DNA of 64,000 bases from Marthasterias glacialis (GCA_911728455.2 OU452223.1:16735802-16799801), one strand, 5' to 3'. Positions 1 to 14,000 are shown, numbered from the stretch's first letter. Made by a program: numbers and translations. The notes: generated by a model not told the origin, from the letters alone.

Positions 1-2664
1 CAGTCCTAGAGCCCAAGTCCGAGTCCTCAGTCCTAGAGCCCAAGTCCGAGTCCTCAGTCCTAGAGCTCCGAGTCCTCAGTCCTCGAACCCAAGTCCGATT
101 CCTCAGTCCTCGAGCCCAAGTCCGACTCCTCAGTCCTAGAGCCCAAGTCCGAGTCCTCAGTCCTCGAGCCCAAGTCTGAGTCCTCAGTCCTAGAGCCCAA
201 GTCTGAGTCCTCAGTCCTAGAGCCCAAGTCCGAGTCCTCAGTCCTCGAGCCCAAGTCCGAGTCCTCAGTCCTCGAGCCCAAGTCCGAGTCCTCAGTCCTA
301 GAGCCCAAGTCCGAGTCCGAGTCCTCAGTCCTCGAGCCCAAGTCCGAGTCCTCAGTCTCAGAGCCCAAGTCGGAGTCCTCGGTCCTCCACCCCAAGTCCG
401 AGTCCTCAGTCTTAGAGCCCAAGTCTGAGTCCTAAGTCCTAGAGCCCAAGTCCGAGTCCTCAGTCTCAGAGCCCAAGTCCGAGTCCTCAGTCCAAGAGCC
501 CAAGTCCGAGTCCTCAGTCCTCGAGCCCATGTCCGAGTCCTCAGTCCTAGAGCCCAAGTCTGAGTCCTCAGTCCTAGAGCCCAAGTCCGAGTCCTCAGTC
601 CTCGAGCCCAAGTCCGAGTCCTCAGTCCTCGAACCCAAGTCTAAGTACTAAGTCCTAGAGCCCAAGTCCGGGTCTTCAGTCCAAGAGCCCAAGTCTGAGT
701 CCTCAGTCTTTGAGCCCAAGTCCAAGTCCTCAGTCCTAGAGCCCAAGTCCGAGTTCTCAGTCCTAGAGCCAAAGTCCGAGTCCTCAGTCCTCGAGCCCAA
801 GTCCGAGTCCTCAGTCTTAGAGCCCAAGTCTGAGTCCTCAGTCCTAGAGCCCAAGTCCGAGTCCTCAGTCCTAGAGCCCAAGTCCGAGTCCTCAGTCCTA
901 GAGCCCAAGTCCGAGTCCTCGAGCCCAAGTCCGAGTCCTCAGTCCTAGAGCCCAAGTCCGAGTCCTCAGTCCTAGAGCCCAAGTCCGAGTCCTCAGTCCT
1001 AGAGCCCAAGTCCGAGTCCTCAGTCCTAGAGCCCAAGTCCGAGTCCTCAGTCTCAGAGCTCAAGTCCGAGTCCTCAGTCCTAGAGCCCAAGTCCGAGTCC
1101 TCAGTCCTCGAGCCCAAGTCCGAGTCCTCAGTCCTCGAGCCCAAGTCCGAGTCCTCAGTCCTAGAGCCCAAGTCCGAGTCCTCAGTCCTAGAGCCCAAGT
1201 CCGAGTCCTCAGTCCTCGAGCCCAAGTCCGAGTCCTCAGTCCTAGAGCCCAAGTTCGAGTCCTCAGTCCTCCAGCCCAAGTCCGAGTCCTCAGTCTTAGA
1301 GCCCAAGTCCGAGTCCTCAGTCCTAGAGCCCAAGTCCGAGTCCTCAGTCCTCCAGCCCAAGTCCGAGTCCTCAGTCCAAGAGCCCAAGTCCGAGTCCTCA
1401 GTCCTAGAGCCCAAGTCCGAGTCCTCAGTCCTAGAGCCCAAGTCCGAGTCCTCAGTCCTAGAGCCCAAGTCCGAGTCCTCAGTCCTCGAGCCCAAGTCCG
1501 AGTCCTCAGTCCAAGAGCCCAAGTCCGAGTCCTCAGTCCTCGAGCCCAAGTCCGAGTCCTCAGTCCTAGAGCCCAAGTCTGAGTCCTCAGTCCTAGAGCC
1601 CAAGTCCGAGTCCTCAGTCCTCGAGCCCAAGTCCGAGTCCTCAGTCCTCGAACCCAAGTCTAAGTACTAAGTCCTAGAGCCCAAGTCCGGGTCTTCAGTC
1701 CAAGAGCCCAAGTCTGAGTCCTCAGTCTTTGAGCCCAAGTCCAAGTCCTCAGTCCTAGAGCCCAAGTCCGAGTTCTCAGTCCTAGAGCCAAAGTCCGAGT
1801 CCTCAGTCCTCGAGCCCAAGTCCGAGTCCTCAGTCTTAGAGCCCAAGTCTGAGTCCTCAGTCCTAGAGCCCAAGTCCGAGTCCTCAGTCCTAGAGCCCAA
1901 GTCCGAGTCCTCAGTCCTAGAGCCCAAGTCCGAGTCCTCGAGCCCAAGTCCGAGTCCTCAGTCCTAGAGCCCAAGTCCGAGTCCTCAGTCCTAGAGCCCA
2001 AGTCCGAGTCCTCAGTCCTAGAGCCCAAGTCCGAGTCCTCAGTCCTAGAGCCCAAGTCCGAGTCCTCAGTCTCAGAGCTCAAGTCCGAGTCCTCAGTCCT
2101 AGAGCCCAAGTCCGAGTCCTCAGTCCTCGAGCCCAAGTCCAAGTCCTCAGTCCTCGAGCCCAAGTCCGAGTCCTCAGTCCTAGAGCCCAAGTCCGAGTCC
2201 TCAGTCCTAGAGCCCAAGTCCGAGTCCTCAGTCCTCGAGCCCAAGTCCGAGTCCTCAGTCCTAGAGCCCAAGTTCGAGTCCTCAGTCCTCCAGCCCAAGT
2301 CCGAGTCCTCAGTCTTAGAGCCCAAGTCCGAGTCCTCAGTCCTAGAGCCCAAGTCCGAGTCCTCAGTCCTCCAGCCCAAGTCCGAGTCCTCAGTCCAAGA
2401 GCCCAAGTCCGAGTCCTCAGTCCTAGAGCCCAAGTCCGAGTCCTCAGTCCTAGAGCCCAAGTCCGAGTCCTCAGTCCTAGAGCCCAAGTCCGAGTCCTCA
2501 GTCCTAGAGCCCAAGTCCGAAACCTCAGTCCTCCAGCCCAAGTCCGAGTCCTCAGTTTTAGAGCCCAAGTCTGAGTCCTAAGTCCTAGAGCCCAAGTCCT
2601 AGTCCTCAGTCCTCGAGCCCAAGTCCGAGTCCTAAGTCCTAGAGCCCAAGTCCGAGTCCTCAGT
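1..2664. repeat. 27-bp minisatellite with a 1,019-bp higher-order duplication
   Basis: About 98 head-to-tail units of 27 bp, of the form GAGTCCTCAGTCCTAGAGCC plus CAAGTCC, with substitutions and small indels, running from the left edge of the window to about 2664. Blocks repeat at a distance of 1,019 bp: the rare variants CTAAGTACTAAGTCC (near 640 and 1659), CGGGTCTTCAGTCC and CTCAGTCTTTGAG recur in the same order. Since 27 is divisible by 3, long minus-strand frames reading GSRTEDSDL appear (for example 641-1657), but they are broken by stops and indels and lie in a DAGL intron, so I do not call them coding. Confidence 0.97.
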
Positions 2665-3474
2665 ACCACGCCTGAGGAGTAGAGTCCTTTTTTCCCACCT
2701 ACATTTACTGTAATTCGAAACCTTGATTGTTATATTTGTAAGGTTTTGGTTATTATTTTCTTCAAAATAATGTTTAACTGTTTGCCATTTGCGTAATCAA
2801 TTTTTAAGTTCTTAGACAGGGTTCGAAATTAGCGGTCACCTGGTCACCAAATACAAGTGAAAACAGCAGCAGGCGAGTCAAAATCCTTTCTTTTGTATAG
2901 TCTGCTCGGCGAGTCAAAAAACCTTACCTTACATAATAAATAAGGGGTAATGTGGTAAAACCTCCTAGAGAGATTATTTTGAAGTTCATAAAATGGTTTG
3001 ATAAGTCTTTGATTTGCTAGATTTGATGTCCCCAAGATCATTCACTACAAACACACATAAAAAAACCACATGGCGTCGCATATGTACAAATGTTCATGTA
3101 TATCACCGTACACGCAAATACGATGTATGGTCGCTCGCCAGTCGTCTATACGCATTACATAACACATGGTGTACACAGTACATACAGTATACAGTAGGTC
3201 CAAAGTCAAAGCTAACAAACAGTCAGCACGCTGTGAATGGCTATTGATAAGTATCCATATTCACAAGAAAGCTTAGCTAGACTTGGTACACGTTCACAAG
3301 CCCAGTAAAAAAAAAGGTGCACAGTACGCAGGCCTGCAGATTTTGTACTACACACAACCTTGGATCAAGGCTACCACATGTAGTAAAAAGAAAAAGAGTA
3401 GTTTGTCACGGGCCAATATGGCTCGTCAGGCTGGTGTTTATCCGGTTTCCTTGGTATTAAACGACTGAGAATAT
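2665..3474. other. AT-rich intronic sequence, no gene seen
   Basis: Unique-looking sequence between the 27-bp array and a SINE, within the DAGL gene region. A short direct repeat, GGCGAGTCAAAA, occurs near 2872 and 2909. No conserved frame or RNA gene is recognised. Confidence 0.6.
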
Positions 3475-3682
3475 TTCTAGTCTCCCCTGGACAGGATGCC
3501 AGTCCATCGCAGGTTACTCCCTAGCTCTCATCGGTACCCATTTTTACTCCTGGGTGGAGAGAAGCAATTATGATAATGTGCCTTGCTCAAGGACACAAGT
3601 GTCTCGACCGACCAGGCCAGGATTCGAACCCACATATGGGGTGACTTAAAAGTCTGGTTGACTAGTCCGGCCACTGAGTTTT
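3475..3682 (-). mobile_element. tRNA-derived SINE, reverse orientation (family B)
   Basis: Read on the minus strand, the 5' end has a pol III B-box-like GGGTTCGAATCC (plus strand GGATTCGAACCC near 3620), followed by a body with the reverse of CTTGCTCAAGGACACA and CAGTCCATCGCAGGTTAC. The same head and body pattern recurs at 21452-21668. The element lies in the intron downstream of DAGL exon 2. Confidence 0.7.
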
Positions 3683-3815
3683 AAAAAAAAATAAGGGAAA
3701 CCCCCTATTAGGTTTGCCTGAATGAAATTTGAATATTTACTTATGTTTGTTTGTTTGTTTATTTATTTATTTTTTAGAAAATAACTCAGGCAACATTACA
3801 GTAAACAATAAAATT

Positions 3816-4022
3816 ACATCATAGGATTCGAACTACCTCTATCTGCCGGGCAGTCTTGGTAGTCTAGTTGGTAAGACATCTGCTCTAGAATGCCGGGGGT
3901 CGTGGGTTCAAATCCCACCCGAGGAAAATGCCTGTGAATGTTTTTCACAGGACTCGGGAAAGTACTGAGTGTATAGTGCTTAACACACATCAGTGTATGG
4001 GTAAAAATTACAAATAAAATGT
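3816..4022 (+). mobile_element. tRNA-derived SINE (family A)
   Basis: The tRNA-like head at about 3848-3925 has an A-box-like TAGTCTAGTTGGTAAGACAT and a B-box-like GGGTTCAAATCCCACC. A tail follows with TTTTTCACAGGACTCGGGAA and GCTTAACACACATC. The same head and tail recur at 57305-57548, and in reverse at 18363-18500. Recurrence with a shared non-tRNA tail argues for a SINE rather than a functional tRNA gene. Confidence 0.75.
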
Positions 4023-4661
4023 CATCAAAATACAAAATACATTAGCAATACAGACATTGAATACGACAAATCGACCTGGAAACTAGACATACATGATCAA
4101 AAAGACAAAACACAGACGCACAGATCGCATCCAAACATATTGATCGCCGCGCACCGACCGACAGCATTTGCATTTGTCTTTGTCATAAATTTTCTCCCTT
4201 AAGGAGTGTGGGTTTCAACCCCTAATTTTACTTTTTATTCTTTGCCTGTAAAAACCGCCTGTAAATTTTAAACAAACTTGCATTTATAGCTTAATATGGG
4301 CAATTCTTCATGGTTTAAACTGAAAGAAAAAAAATAATTCACAGGACCTTTTCTACATTACAGTACGCATTTCCTTCTTTCTTATATTTGTGTGGCAACT
4401 TTCCGTTTTCTTTTGGCCTTCTGAGTTCTTTTAAGATTGTGTTGTACTTTCATGAATAGTTTCATCTTTAACTACAACTAAAAAATGATTAATATTATCA
4501 GGTACGATTTTTCACTGAAATAAATGTTCACACAACTGAGAAAACTTTGTGAGTCCGGAGATTTATTAGCAAATTTTTTTTTTTCATCACTAAAAGGTGA
4601 AAAGTGAGATTGAAACTGGAAGGAAACATGCCGGCGGCTCGACCATGTTGTACCCGTGTCC

Positions 4662-4722
4662 TTCACAATTCAGCCTCTCACAGTTGCGAGTAAGGATGAT
4701 TAGCTTCCCAAATTATTATCAA
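4662..4722 (-). repeat. Fragment of the family D SINE
   Basis: The reverse complement contains GCTAATCATCCTTACTCGCA and GAAGGAC-like sequence, matching 11385-11445. It is a 5' or 3' truncated piece with no recognisable pol III boxes. Confidence 0.55.
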
Positions 4723-4844
4723 ACATGGATTATGGATCTGACTTTTAAGTGGGTTTATAGGTTGAGTTGGTGAGTGAGTCTGACTGGGCCTATGAATGGA
4801 CATAACATTGGCTGATTTGAGATAAGGAGGAACCTTCTACCCAC

Positions 4845-5053
4845 CTGTTCGACCATAAAGCAAATATTCCATCGACGATCTAGGCCGTGTGTAGAATATC
4901 GTTCCCCGGAGACTGATGAAGACGATTAATCCCTCCACAAACAGACAAGCTGAGAGGATGACTAAGTAACCGATGATGTAGTTACGGAGACTGGATGAGC
5001 ATGCTTCATTCTGAGTATGGTAGAGCCCCAGGATGACTGACAGGACGATGAGC
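4845..5053 (-). CDS. DAGLA: DAGL coding exon 2 (transmembrane region)
   Basis: 209 nt between acceptor TTTATCCGCAG|G (5054/5053) and donor ACAG|GTGGGT (4845/4844). The first G completes the Trp codon begun in exon 1; then 69 codons and one trailing base. It encodes the end of helix 1 ([12 protein letters not shown]), an extracellular loop with NEAC, helix 2 ([20 protein letters not shown]) and the cytosolic [19 protein letters not shown], which aligns to SMRGGILYTEPRDSMQYVL of human DAGLA. No separate ORF reveals this exon; it was found by reading the reverse strand. Confidence 0.93.
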
Positions 5054-8000
5054 CTGCGGATAAATTAATGGCAAATCACATTAGATGATAAGTAAAGAAG
5101 AAAACAAAAAACAGAACCAATTCTTGTAGGGAACGCTGGGCTATTGTAGGTAACTTTAGGTTTTTGTAGGAAACTCAGGTACATGCAGGGAACTTCAGGT
5201 TCTCCAAGGGAACTTTGAGTACTTGTACAGGGTTGTAGGGAACTCTTTTCTTCATGTTCTTGTAGGAAAAATGTTTGTACTTGTGGGGAACGTCGGGTAC
5301 TCGTACAGAGTAGGGAACTTGTTTCTTCACGTTCTTGTTGGGAAATTTACGTACTTGTGGAAAACTTCAGGTTCATGTTGGGAACCTCAGGTTCATGTTG
5401 GCAACTTTAGATTCTTGTGGGTTTTTAAGAGAACTTCGGGTTTCTGTAGGGAACTTTGGGTAATTGTAAGGAACCTCTGTTGTTCTCAGAAATGTTCACA
5501 TGTTCAGAAAAAGTACAAAAAAATGAAAAATAACTGGTAAGTCTGTTGCCACTGGAGTCATAAAGAACAACCTCTAGGTTGTGGATAATTAATGTGTGGC
5601 CATGTCTAGGCTTCCACTGTATGTATTACATGTAGTGTGCACAGAAACTAAGTCTTTTGCAAATGTCAGAAATACAAGCTCCTAGGGAGTCTCAGGGGCT
5701 AGAGCCATTCCTATCAAATGACACAAAGATAAATACGGCATAAAATTACGATAGTTTTAACAATGACATTAATAAAGAAAGTGTTTCAAACATCCCCTTT
5801 ACAAAGATTCTGCCTTTTGATTGGTTAAGAGCACGTCACATGATATGTCTTATTTTTACTAGAAAGCCGCACGAACGCAACGCGCTTTACCCATAGCAAC
5901 CAATGTACTATCCCATTGCAACCAATATACTCTATCTATACATGTAGCATACAATGTACTATACTATACACTATATGTACTATATATACCCATAGCAACA
6001 GCAGTTTCTCAATACCTAGACGTCTATAAGGCACAATATATGTATGGGATGTTATAAAACAAATATTGACTGCTTTTATTTGTGCTATGGTTCAAACTAC
6101 GCTGGGTGTCGTAGTTTTACCGTTTACCATTGAAGCAGTCAATATTTGTATATTACTCTAAACTGGGCTTGACCGTGTCTGATACAATTTACCCCCAAAG
6201 TCTTGTTTGTATTTAAACATTTTGGTTCCCATGTACATTGCTATAAGATGTGAAGGAAGCAAAATGGCACTTTTTGACAAGTCCCAATATTGAAATACAT
6301 GGAAGTAATCCAATATGACATGGCCATGTTCATTTTGATCAGGATAGAGTGTTCAGCAACGTGACTAGTGTACTCTTATTGACTGACATGTGTGACTTAA
6401 TGGCATTGATCGATTAAGTGCAGAAAGTGAGGCACTTTATGAATATAATTACATGTACCTCACTGTGAGAAAACTCACACAAAATAATTTGAATGGCCCG
6501 ACTTGCTGACATGCATTATGATAACGAGTGAGTATGTAGTGAAGATGAAGTGTACATTCACAGTGCACTGGTGCAATCCCATATCTGCTATTCAATCATA
6601 CAATATTTTGAACATTTATTAGCTCTGGAGGCCTTTCACTTTCATTTAAATACTACAGTGACGTCCTGGATATGAGGGCCCATTTCTGGGGTGGAAAAAT
6701 TTCAGAGCTCCATAATTCTTACCTGTAAGATTAAGAAGCTACTAATTTCACCGGATTAACATTCCTTGGCCACATACATTTTTTTGGCAGAGGGTTTTAG
6801 ACGTCAGATATTCCTCATAAATCTCAACGTTCAACATTTCTGCAAACTTTAAACACAGTTCATCACGCAAACCCAGTACGCGTGTGTTCGGGGTCACCGT
6901 ACACTGACCGCACAACACTATACATACGAATGAAATACGCACAGCCGTCCTGCGCGAACACGCTAGTCTACACGTTTGCATGAAAGGCATGTTAGAAAGA
7001 ATGAAAAAAAAACGCAAAAAATGTTTACGTTGAGAGCTGTATTATTTCACAAAAATGATGGGTTTAGGAGGAATATCTGACGTCCAAAACCCATCGCCAA
7101 AAAATGTATACGTCCATGGAATGTTAATTCGGTGAGATTAGTAGCTTCTTACAGGTAAGACTTGAATTATGGAGGTCTGGAAATTTTCCGCCCCAGAAAC
7201 GGACCCCATATCTAGGAATCTGTATCTGTGTACAGCACAGAAAAAGAGTCCTATGTAGGGCTAAAGATTCATGCTCTTCGTAAAGACTTGCAAAGACATT
7301 TTTATAACTGACCAGTGTACTCAACGTTAACCACATACAGTAATTATACACTAACTAAATTTACATGAGTGTATGCACACATTGTGTGCTGGAATTCTCT
7401 CCCTTGTGGAGTCCTATAACGAAAGGGAAGCGCAAGAACAATCCAGAGGGGAATTCTAAAGAGAAGGATGCTCCACAAAGTCTATGAGAAAATATTAAGT
7501 ACAGGGACAAAGGAAAGAACAATAGAGGTCTCCACCAGGATGCAAAAATGAGAATGTGTGGGCTGATACATAGTGGTGTCAGTTTTGATGCAAAATGATA
7601 TCAAAAAACAAAACAAAAATTTGATAGTAAATAATAGTTAACATTATTTTTATGAATGGAATAAAATATATAAATAAAGAACATCAATATTAATACATAG
7701 TAATAGAAACATTTCTTAAAAAAAAAAAATAGAAAACTTATCCAAGTAAAAAATTAAAAGAGAGCAACTAAATTCAAACATCAACACCCCAAGAAATACA
7801 ATGTTAATGTCCATCTTAAAATGTATCATGTTAAACATTCCATCAAATCAAATATTGAAAAATCGAATAGAAACATTTCAATTCAAATTAATCTTCCACT
7901 CAAATCAAATTAAAATTTCACCCTAATTAAATGTCCCATGTATGTGTTCAAAATTGGTTCCTTCAAAAAACAAATTTCTTAATCTTTTTTCCAGACCATC

Positions 8001-11000
8001 ATTTTATAAACCCCGTTTTTCTTGACAGCACCCGGGAAAGTACCAAGTATACAGCGCTTAACACACATCGGTGTTTGGGTAAAACACAAATAGTTTTCCT
8101 TATCCCCGATGCAAATTTAACATTCTATTGAAATCACAACCCCCCCACCCCACACACCCCCGAAGTAGTGTACCGTTAATTAACTCCAACACATTGTACA
8201 CATTCCTTTCTATTTGCCAACTTGCACATCAAATACAAATATTCTCCTTCAGACCTAGCATACAAAATGTAAACTGTCCCGTAAGCAATTTGACATTGTT
8301 TATTTTACAATCCCAAGAAAATCTTATAAGACGTACAAGTACTGTACATGTACACGTGCGTTATGCATCTACTGTATGTATCATTCCATGCACGGATGGA
8401 TATGGCTAATAAAGCCATTCATTTTGTAATTACATTTATTAACTGTATTTAGTTTTGTGCGAATCCCGACAGCGATCAACACAACACTCACTGTGCCCAC
8501 ACTGCGTCATTCCTCATGCTGTGATTAGACATGTAACAAAATAAAATCCTGACATTTTCGCGACACTGATGTGTAAATTTACAATGACAACTTGGCCACA
8601 CATACATGTAAGTCTCCATTTCACCGAGACGAGACGCACGAGGCCTTGCTAGCTCAACAAGGCTGCAATTTTAGATGGCTTGAAAAAGGTTACGCATCAT
8701 CAACAAGGGAAACCTACCCCAATTTGACTAAATTCTCAGCTTGGGGATCATGCCTCCTCACAAATTACCTGACCTAGTAAATTCCTTTTGTCGACAGTTT
8801 TGGGCCAAGTGCAAAGTGAAAATGGGGATGTTTCTTGTGTTCTGCATTGTATAGAATATTATTACTCATTTAAAAAAAACTCCTACTTATTTTCCAGTGA
8901 GTTAACCAACCAAATGAAGTTATATATGCATACAGATCCTTGTCATTTGATTGGTGGAACTTACATCACGTGACATTCACTAGTACTCCCATCCGCATCG
9001 GCGATAAAAAAAGTCCTAGTCGCCCATTGGGAATAGTATTTTCCAATCAATATTTAGTATCATCCTTGTTCCCGATGTTTTTTTAACCTGCGTGTGTACT
9101 GTGAGCATTCATCATATTGCAGGCTTGCATTAGTTTAAAGGCGCCCACTCGTCACCATTATCCAACGACTTTTTCTGTGGCACAAAACGATCATGTACCC
9201 GTACATAGTTTACGTATGTGTGCACAGGTCAAAGGTGATCTTTCGTGGCACAAATTTGTTCGTCGCCCGTTGACGAGTGGGTGTCTTTAAATCTGTCAGT
9301 GAAACCACAGTTACTGATATTGAATGGTCAGACAGTAATAAAGTTTTAAATTATACATGTAATGCAAGGATCATCAATGATGGCAGGTCTAAATCCTTGA
9401 AATAAAGTGAATTTGAATACGGAGCATTAAAAAACTACATGTACACGATTATTGTAAAAGAAAAAAGTCAATTGCACAGTACTCACATTATCACAGATCA
9501 GTTCGTCTCATTGTCTGAATGATAATTGTGTTGAAATTTTGTGTTTTTTTAAGATAACAAACCTCAACATCAAGTCATAAAACAAGATTTCCGCTTTTTG
9601 ATTCAGGTTCTTCCATTATGCAGACACATAGTATGCCTAGTTTCAATATTTACTTTTTCTTTCAAAGAAGGACCTTGCAATTTGATTATTAATGTCTTCG
9701 TTTTACCGTCTGGATTTTCTCGCCACTAATCCCAAACTCATTAACCAAAACAAGACTTAATAATATAAAATGGCAAATTTGTTGGAACATACAAAGGTAC
9801 CATTACAAAAATTACAAAAAACAGTGAATAGTTACGACGGTAAGTCTGGGCAATAAAATGCAGTAGTCGCACCAAACACATGATTATAAAATGACGTTGT
9901 ACAAAGTACTACATGTATTTGGTTTTCTAATGATGTACAGTGTGTCTCATCATTAAAATTCCATAATTATTAACTGTACATTAATAAGTTCATGTAACTT
10001 TCTGAGCATTTAATATCACCCACTGTGGTTTTAAAAGATGAACTATGCCAGCATGTATATTAAGTGGTCAATGCATGACACAGAACACAGTCAACCCTTC
10101 TACTGTCTGACCATTCAATATCAGTGTGGTTTTAAAAGATAGATAAACTATGCCAACCTACAGTATGATATCCTGTGGTAAACAGAGTACACACAGTACA
10201 AAGTTATGCCACCAAACCGTGCAGTTGAGCGGTATGGTTTGAGGGTTACAAACATGTACAATGTAGGGATGTTTCCAATCCTTGGCTTAGACTCCAGCTT
10301 CAGGCTTCACTTCAGATGTTGAAGCACCGTGCAAAACGCACATTGCTCCAAAACAGAGCCCAAGCGGGAGAGGGAGTCCAAGCCTACTATATATTTGGAA
10401 AAGTCTACCAGATTCATAATGCCTGTATTACAAGGAAAGCAACTATTGATTGTAAAGACATTTTTGGATCAGCAAATTGAATTTTCTTTTTCAGCAAACA
10501 TGTGTTTCTCAAGCTGAAAAGGAATTTAACCAAACCAAGGGAAATATACCTAGCTTAATTTTGCAAAAGGTAATGAAGGGGAGTAAGCCTTTTGACAGTG
10601 TGATTAAGGCCTACTGAAAAAACCTTCATCTTGCTTCTACCAACTTTGTCATGCTCTCTATGTGCTGTTACAATAAAGAATACCGATTCATATTATACCT
10701 CAAAGGAGCCCGACTATGTTGACCTTCCAGCCTCGGTTTGGTTACACTGATTTGACTTAAAGTAACACAGAGCATGTCATGGCTGAGCGGTCTAGAGCAT
10801 CAAACTCCAGTTCTTATGGCTCAGTCATCGGAGTGTGGACTTGATTCCCGGTCATGACAGACACCTGTGTTCTTGGGCAATACACCTAACTATAATTGCT
10901 TCTCATCACCCAGGAGTAAATGGGTACCCATGAGGGTAGAGATTGTTTATGTGAATGACAAGCAACCTCAGTGTGCCAACTTGGCTGTCAGTGTTGCATA

Positions 11001-14000
11001 CTCCAACATGTCCAAAGGAGTCAAGATGGTTTCAGGAATGCTTAAGGCCCAATGAACAGGTTAGTAATAGTGTAGGGCGCTCTGGTACAATGTTTAAAAG
11101 TGCCTAATACAGAGGCTATTTTTTGCTTTTTACCTAGCGCGTGCCAGTATTGATGCACAGGGTAAACACACATGCATTGTAGACTGTCGCATGGGTCACC
11201 CGTGTGCCTCTCATGCACAGGGTTAATACGCATGCGTAGTAGACTACGGCATGTGTAACAGTCTACCACGCACGCGCTTTACAAAGCACTCATGGAACTG
11301 TTGCACTGGTGTAATGCTCACGCGTAAACATTGCGTGCGGCTAGCTAGCTTATACACATAATAATAATAATAATAATAATAATAATTTGGGAGGCTAATC
11401 ATCCTTACTCGCAGCTGAGAAGCTGAATTGCGAAGGACGCAGCTACACTTGAATGAGCTGGAGTCATTCAAGGGCGCCCTTGGCAGCCAGCCACATCAAC
11501 CCATATGACCACGGAGCACAGCCTGACATCGAAAGTGTTTGGTTTTTCGGGAGGGAGGAAAACCGGATGGTCTGGAGAAAAACCCTCGTGGCACAGGAGA
11601 GAACCAACGCACAACTCTACTCACATATGGCCTTAGCCGGGAATCGAACCAGGGACATATTGGTGAGAGGCGAGCGCTTTACGCACAGGCCACCCATGCC
11701 ACCCACATGAAAAGATGGCGGCTTATTTACTAGTGAATGTCAATCCGTGTTTTCTCGAGCTCAATGATGCCGAACTGGAGAAGTTATGAGGTACTGTATA
11801 GTAAAACAAATACAACATGGTTTATTTCGGGTGGCCAGTCGGTATTAGCTACCCTCGGTATTGGAAGTTGACAAACTAGTTTGTCAACTTCCAATACCGA
11901 GGGGAGCTAATATCAACTGTCCACCCTCAAACCATGTTATATTTGTATTATACATACAATGGTCCATTGAAAGCAACAACTGTCATGTGTTCATAAACAA
12001 ATATAAGTGCAAAGATTTGAGATAGGAAAAAGTGTGAAGATACTGTAAGCTAAGTGAGGGCAATCTCCCCTTCCCTAGAGAGAAGCTCTCAACTTATGGA
12101 CCCTGTTTCAAATCACGCTGGCTCACACCACACTGTACCGTGGCCACCTCCTGGGAAACCACGGGAGACACAACCGTTGATGGAGCACGAGTGTGGCTGA
12201 AATTGGCTCATGGTTAAAACCAATTTGAAAACTAGACTATTGTGCTTTCCAAAGGGATCAGACGATTTTGTAAGGTATGTGTCGAGTGCCGTCGGTAATT
12301 GACAACATTTTGCCAAGACTGGGAGTGACTTTTTGCCGAAAGTGTATTCAGTTTCATGGTTGGCTATAAGCCGATACGAAAGACATTGTCAGCAACAACT
12401 GAACATCCAGAACCCCTTTCTTTATAATCTTTCCAGAAAAGAGGAATTTCTCTGCATGAATTATCCTCCTCCAGGGCTACCTTTTTGATAAAAGTAATAG
12501 CTTTAGCATTCAAAAAAATGCAGACAGGGTACAACACTTACATTAGCAGTGCATGTGCTGTTTTGAAATGGTCTGTGTTGTATAATACATAAATAGTAGG
12601 TCTACAGGTCTGAACATTCAATGTCGTTTACTTTGGTTTTGAATGATTGATGAAATGTGCCTGCCTGCATTATAGGCCCACTATCATGTGATGAATGCAT
12701 CTACACAGTACACGGTCAACCTTCCTACTCTCTGACCATTCAATCTCATCCACTGTGGTTTTGAATGATAGATGCACTATGCCAGCCTGCAATAAGATAT
12801 CGTGTGGTGAGTGCATGATACACTCACATTAAATTTGCCATCAAATGATACACGTTTTACATGTAGTCTAATGGTTTCAATCGAACCTTTTGATTATACA
12901 CACTATGTTCACACCTCAGCAATTTGACACATGTTGTAGTCGCACAAGTGCAGGATGATGACATTTGCAATTGGTCCTTGCAGAAAAAAAAACAAGACCC
13001 TATGTATTTTATCAGCAAGCAAATTTACTAAGCCTAAGAAATTGTTGTTAAGCAAAAAAAAAAAAGGTAACCAACCAAAATGAAATTCAATATATGTTTA
13101 CTACATTTTTTTTTTTTGTAATTGTGACTGGCTCCCTTCAAATTTTAAGCAGTCTTCTGCTTAGCAGCTGATAACAAAATTGGGACTGGGTCACAATGGG
13201 CAGACAAATGTTGTTAATTATTGGAGGCACTCCAACCCTACTCCAAGTGATTGAGTGCACCATTAACAACTCTCAAAATGAGACAGACTCAAAGATGACT
13301 GCTTGACTGCCTCCACAAACAGTGGGAGTTACCCTTTGCTCTTCCTCATCGTGGCCTGGAGGTGATGGAGTCATTCTTAAGAACATGGTGGCTCCAGGAT
13401 GCAGCTGCTGTATTGATCACATCGAATGGGATGCTGGCGTTGCAATCAACAGTCTACAGCAACCAAGGATATTTTTGTCTGACACTTTCATCCCAACCAC
13501 CCCCCCCCCCCCCCCGCAACCCCCATGAGAAAAAAAACGAAGAAAATTTATTAATGCAATAAAGAACTACATACATGCAGATGAACCTATTACATTTTCC
13601 AGAGTTCAAGTGACGCAAATTTCACAATATTAGCCGCAGCTTATACACTGATTTTCAAGCTGAACAATTGCTCTAGCACTTTATTTTCCAGGTAGCTAAT
13701 GCAACAATATATATTGTACATGTAAGGCATACACACTGTAGAGCAAGTACTTGTTCTTTGTGTAAAGTAAACTTGGGCAGTTTTGACTTTAATCAAAACC
13801 AGAAAGTTCATTTCAATCAACTCAATTTATAAAAAATTATAAACAAGTGGAAAAAAACCCAACCACAACACAGGTTGCAAATTCACATTTCAATTACATG
13901 TACATGACCCAAAACGTCAATGTGTATGTGTACATCCGTGAGATTGTGTGCTCAACCCAGTGATCTTGTTCCCAACTCATTTGAAGGTTGTGAGCACGCT

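Noticed and set aside
60-2669. Repetitive GSRTEDSDL proteins on the minus strand
   Set aside because: A 27-bp tandem repeat with in-frame stops and indels, lying in an intron of DAGL. The frame shifts several times across the array.
3848-3925. A true tRNA gene
   Set aside because: A- and B-box-like sequences are present, but the same tRNA-like head with the same non-tRNA tail recurs at 57305 and in reverse at 18363. A good acceptor stem is not evident, so it is called a SINE.
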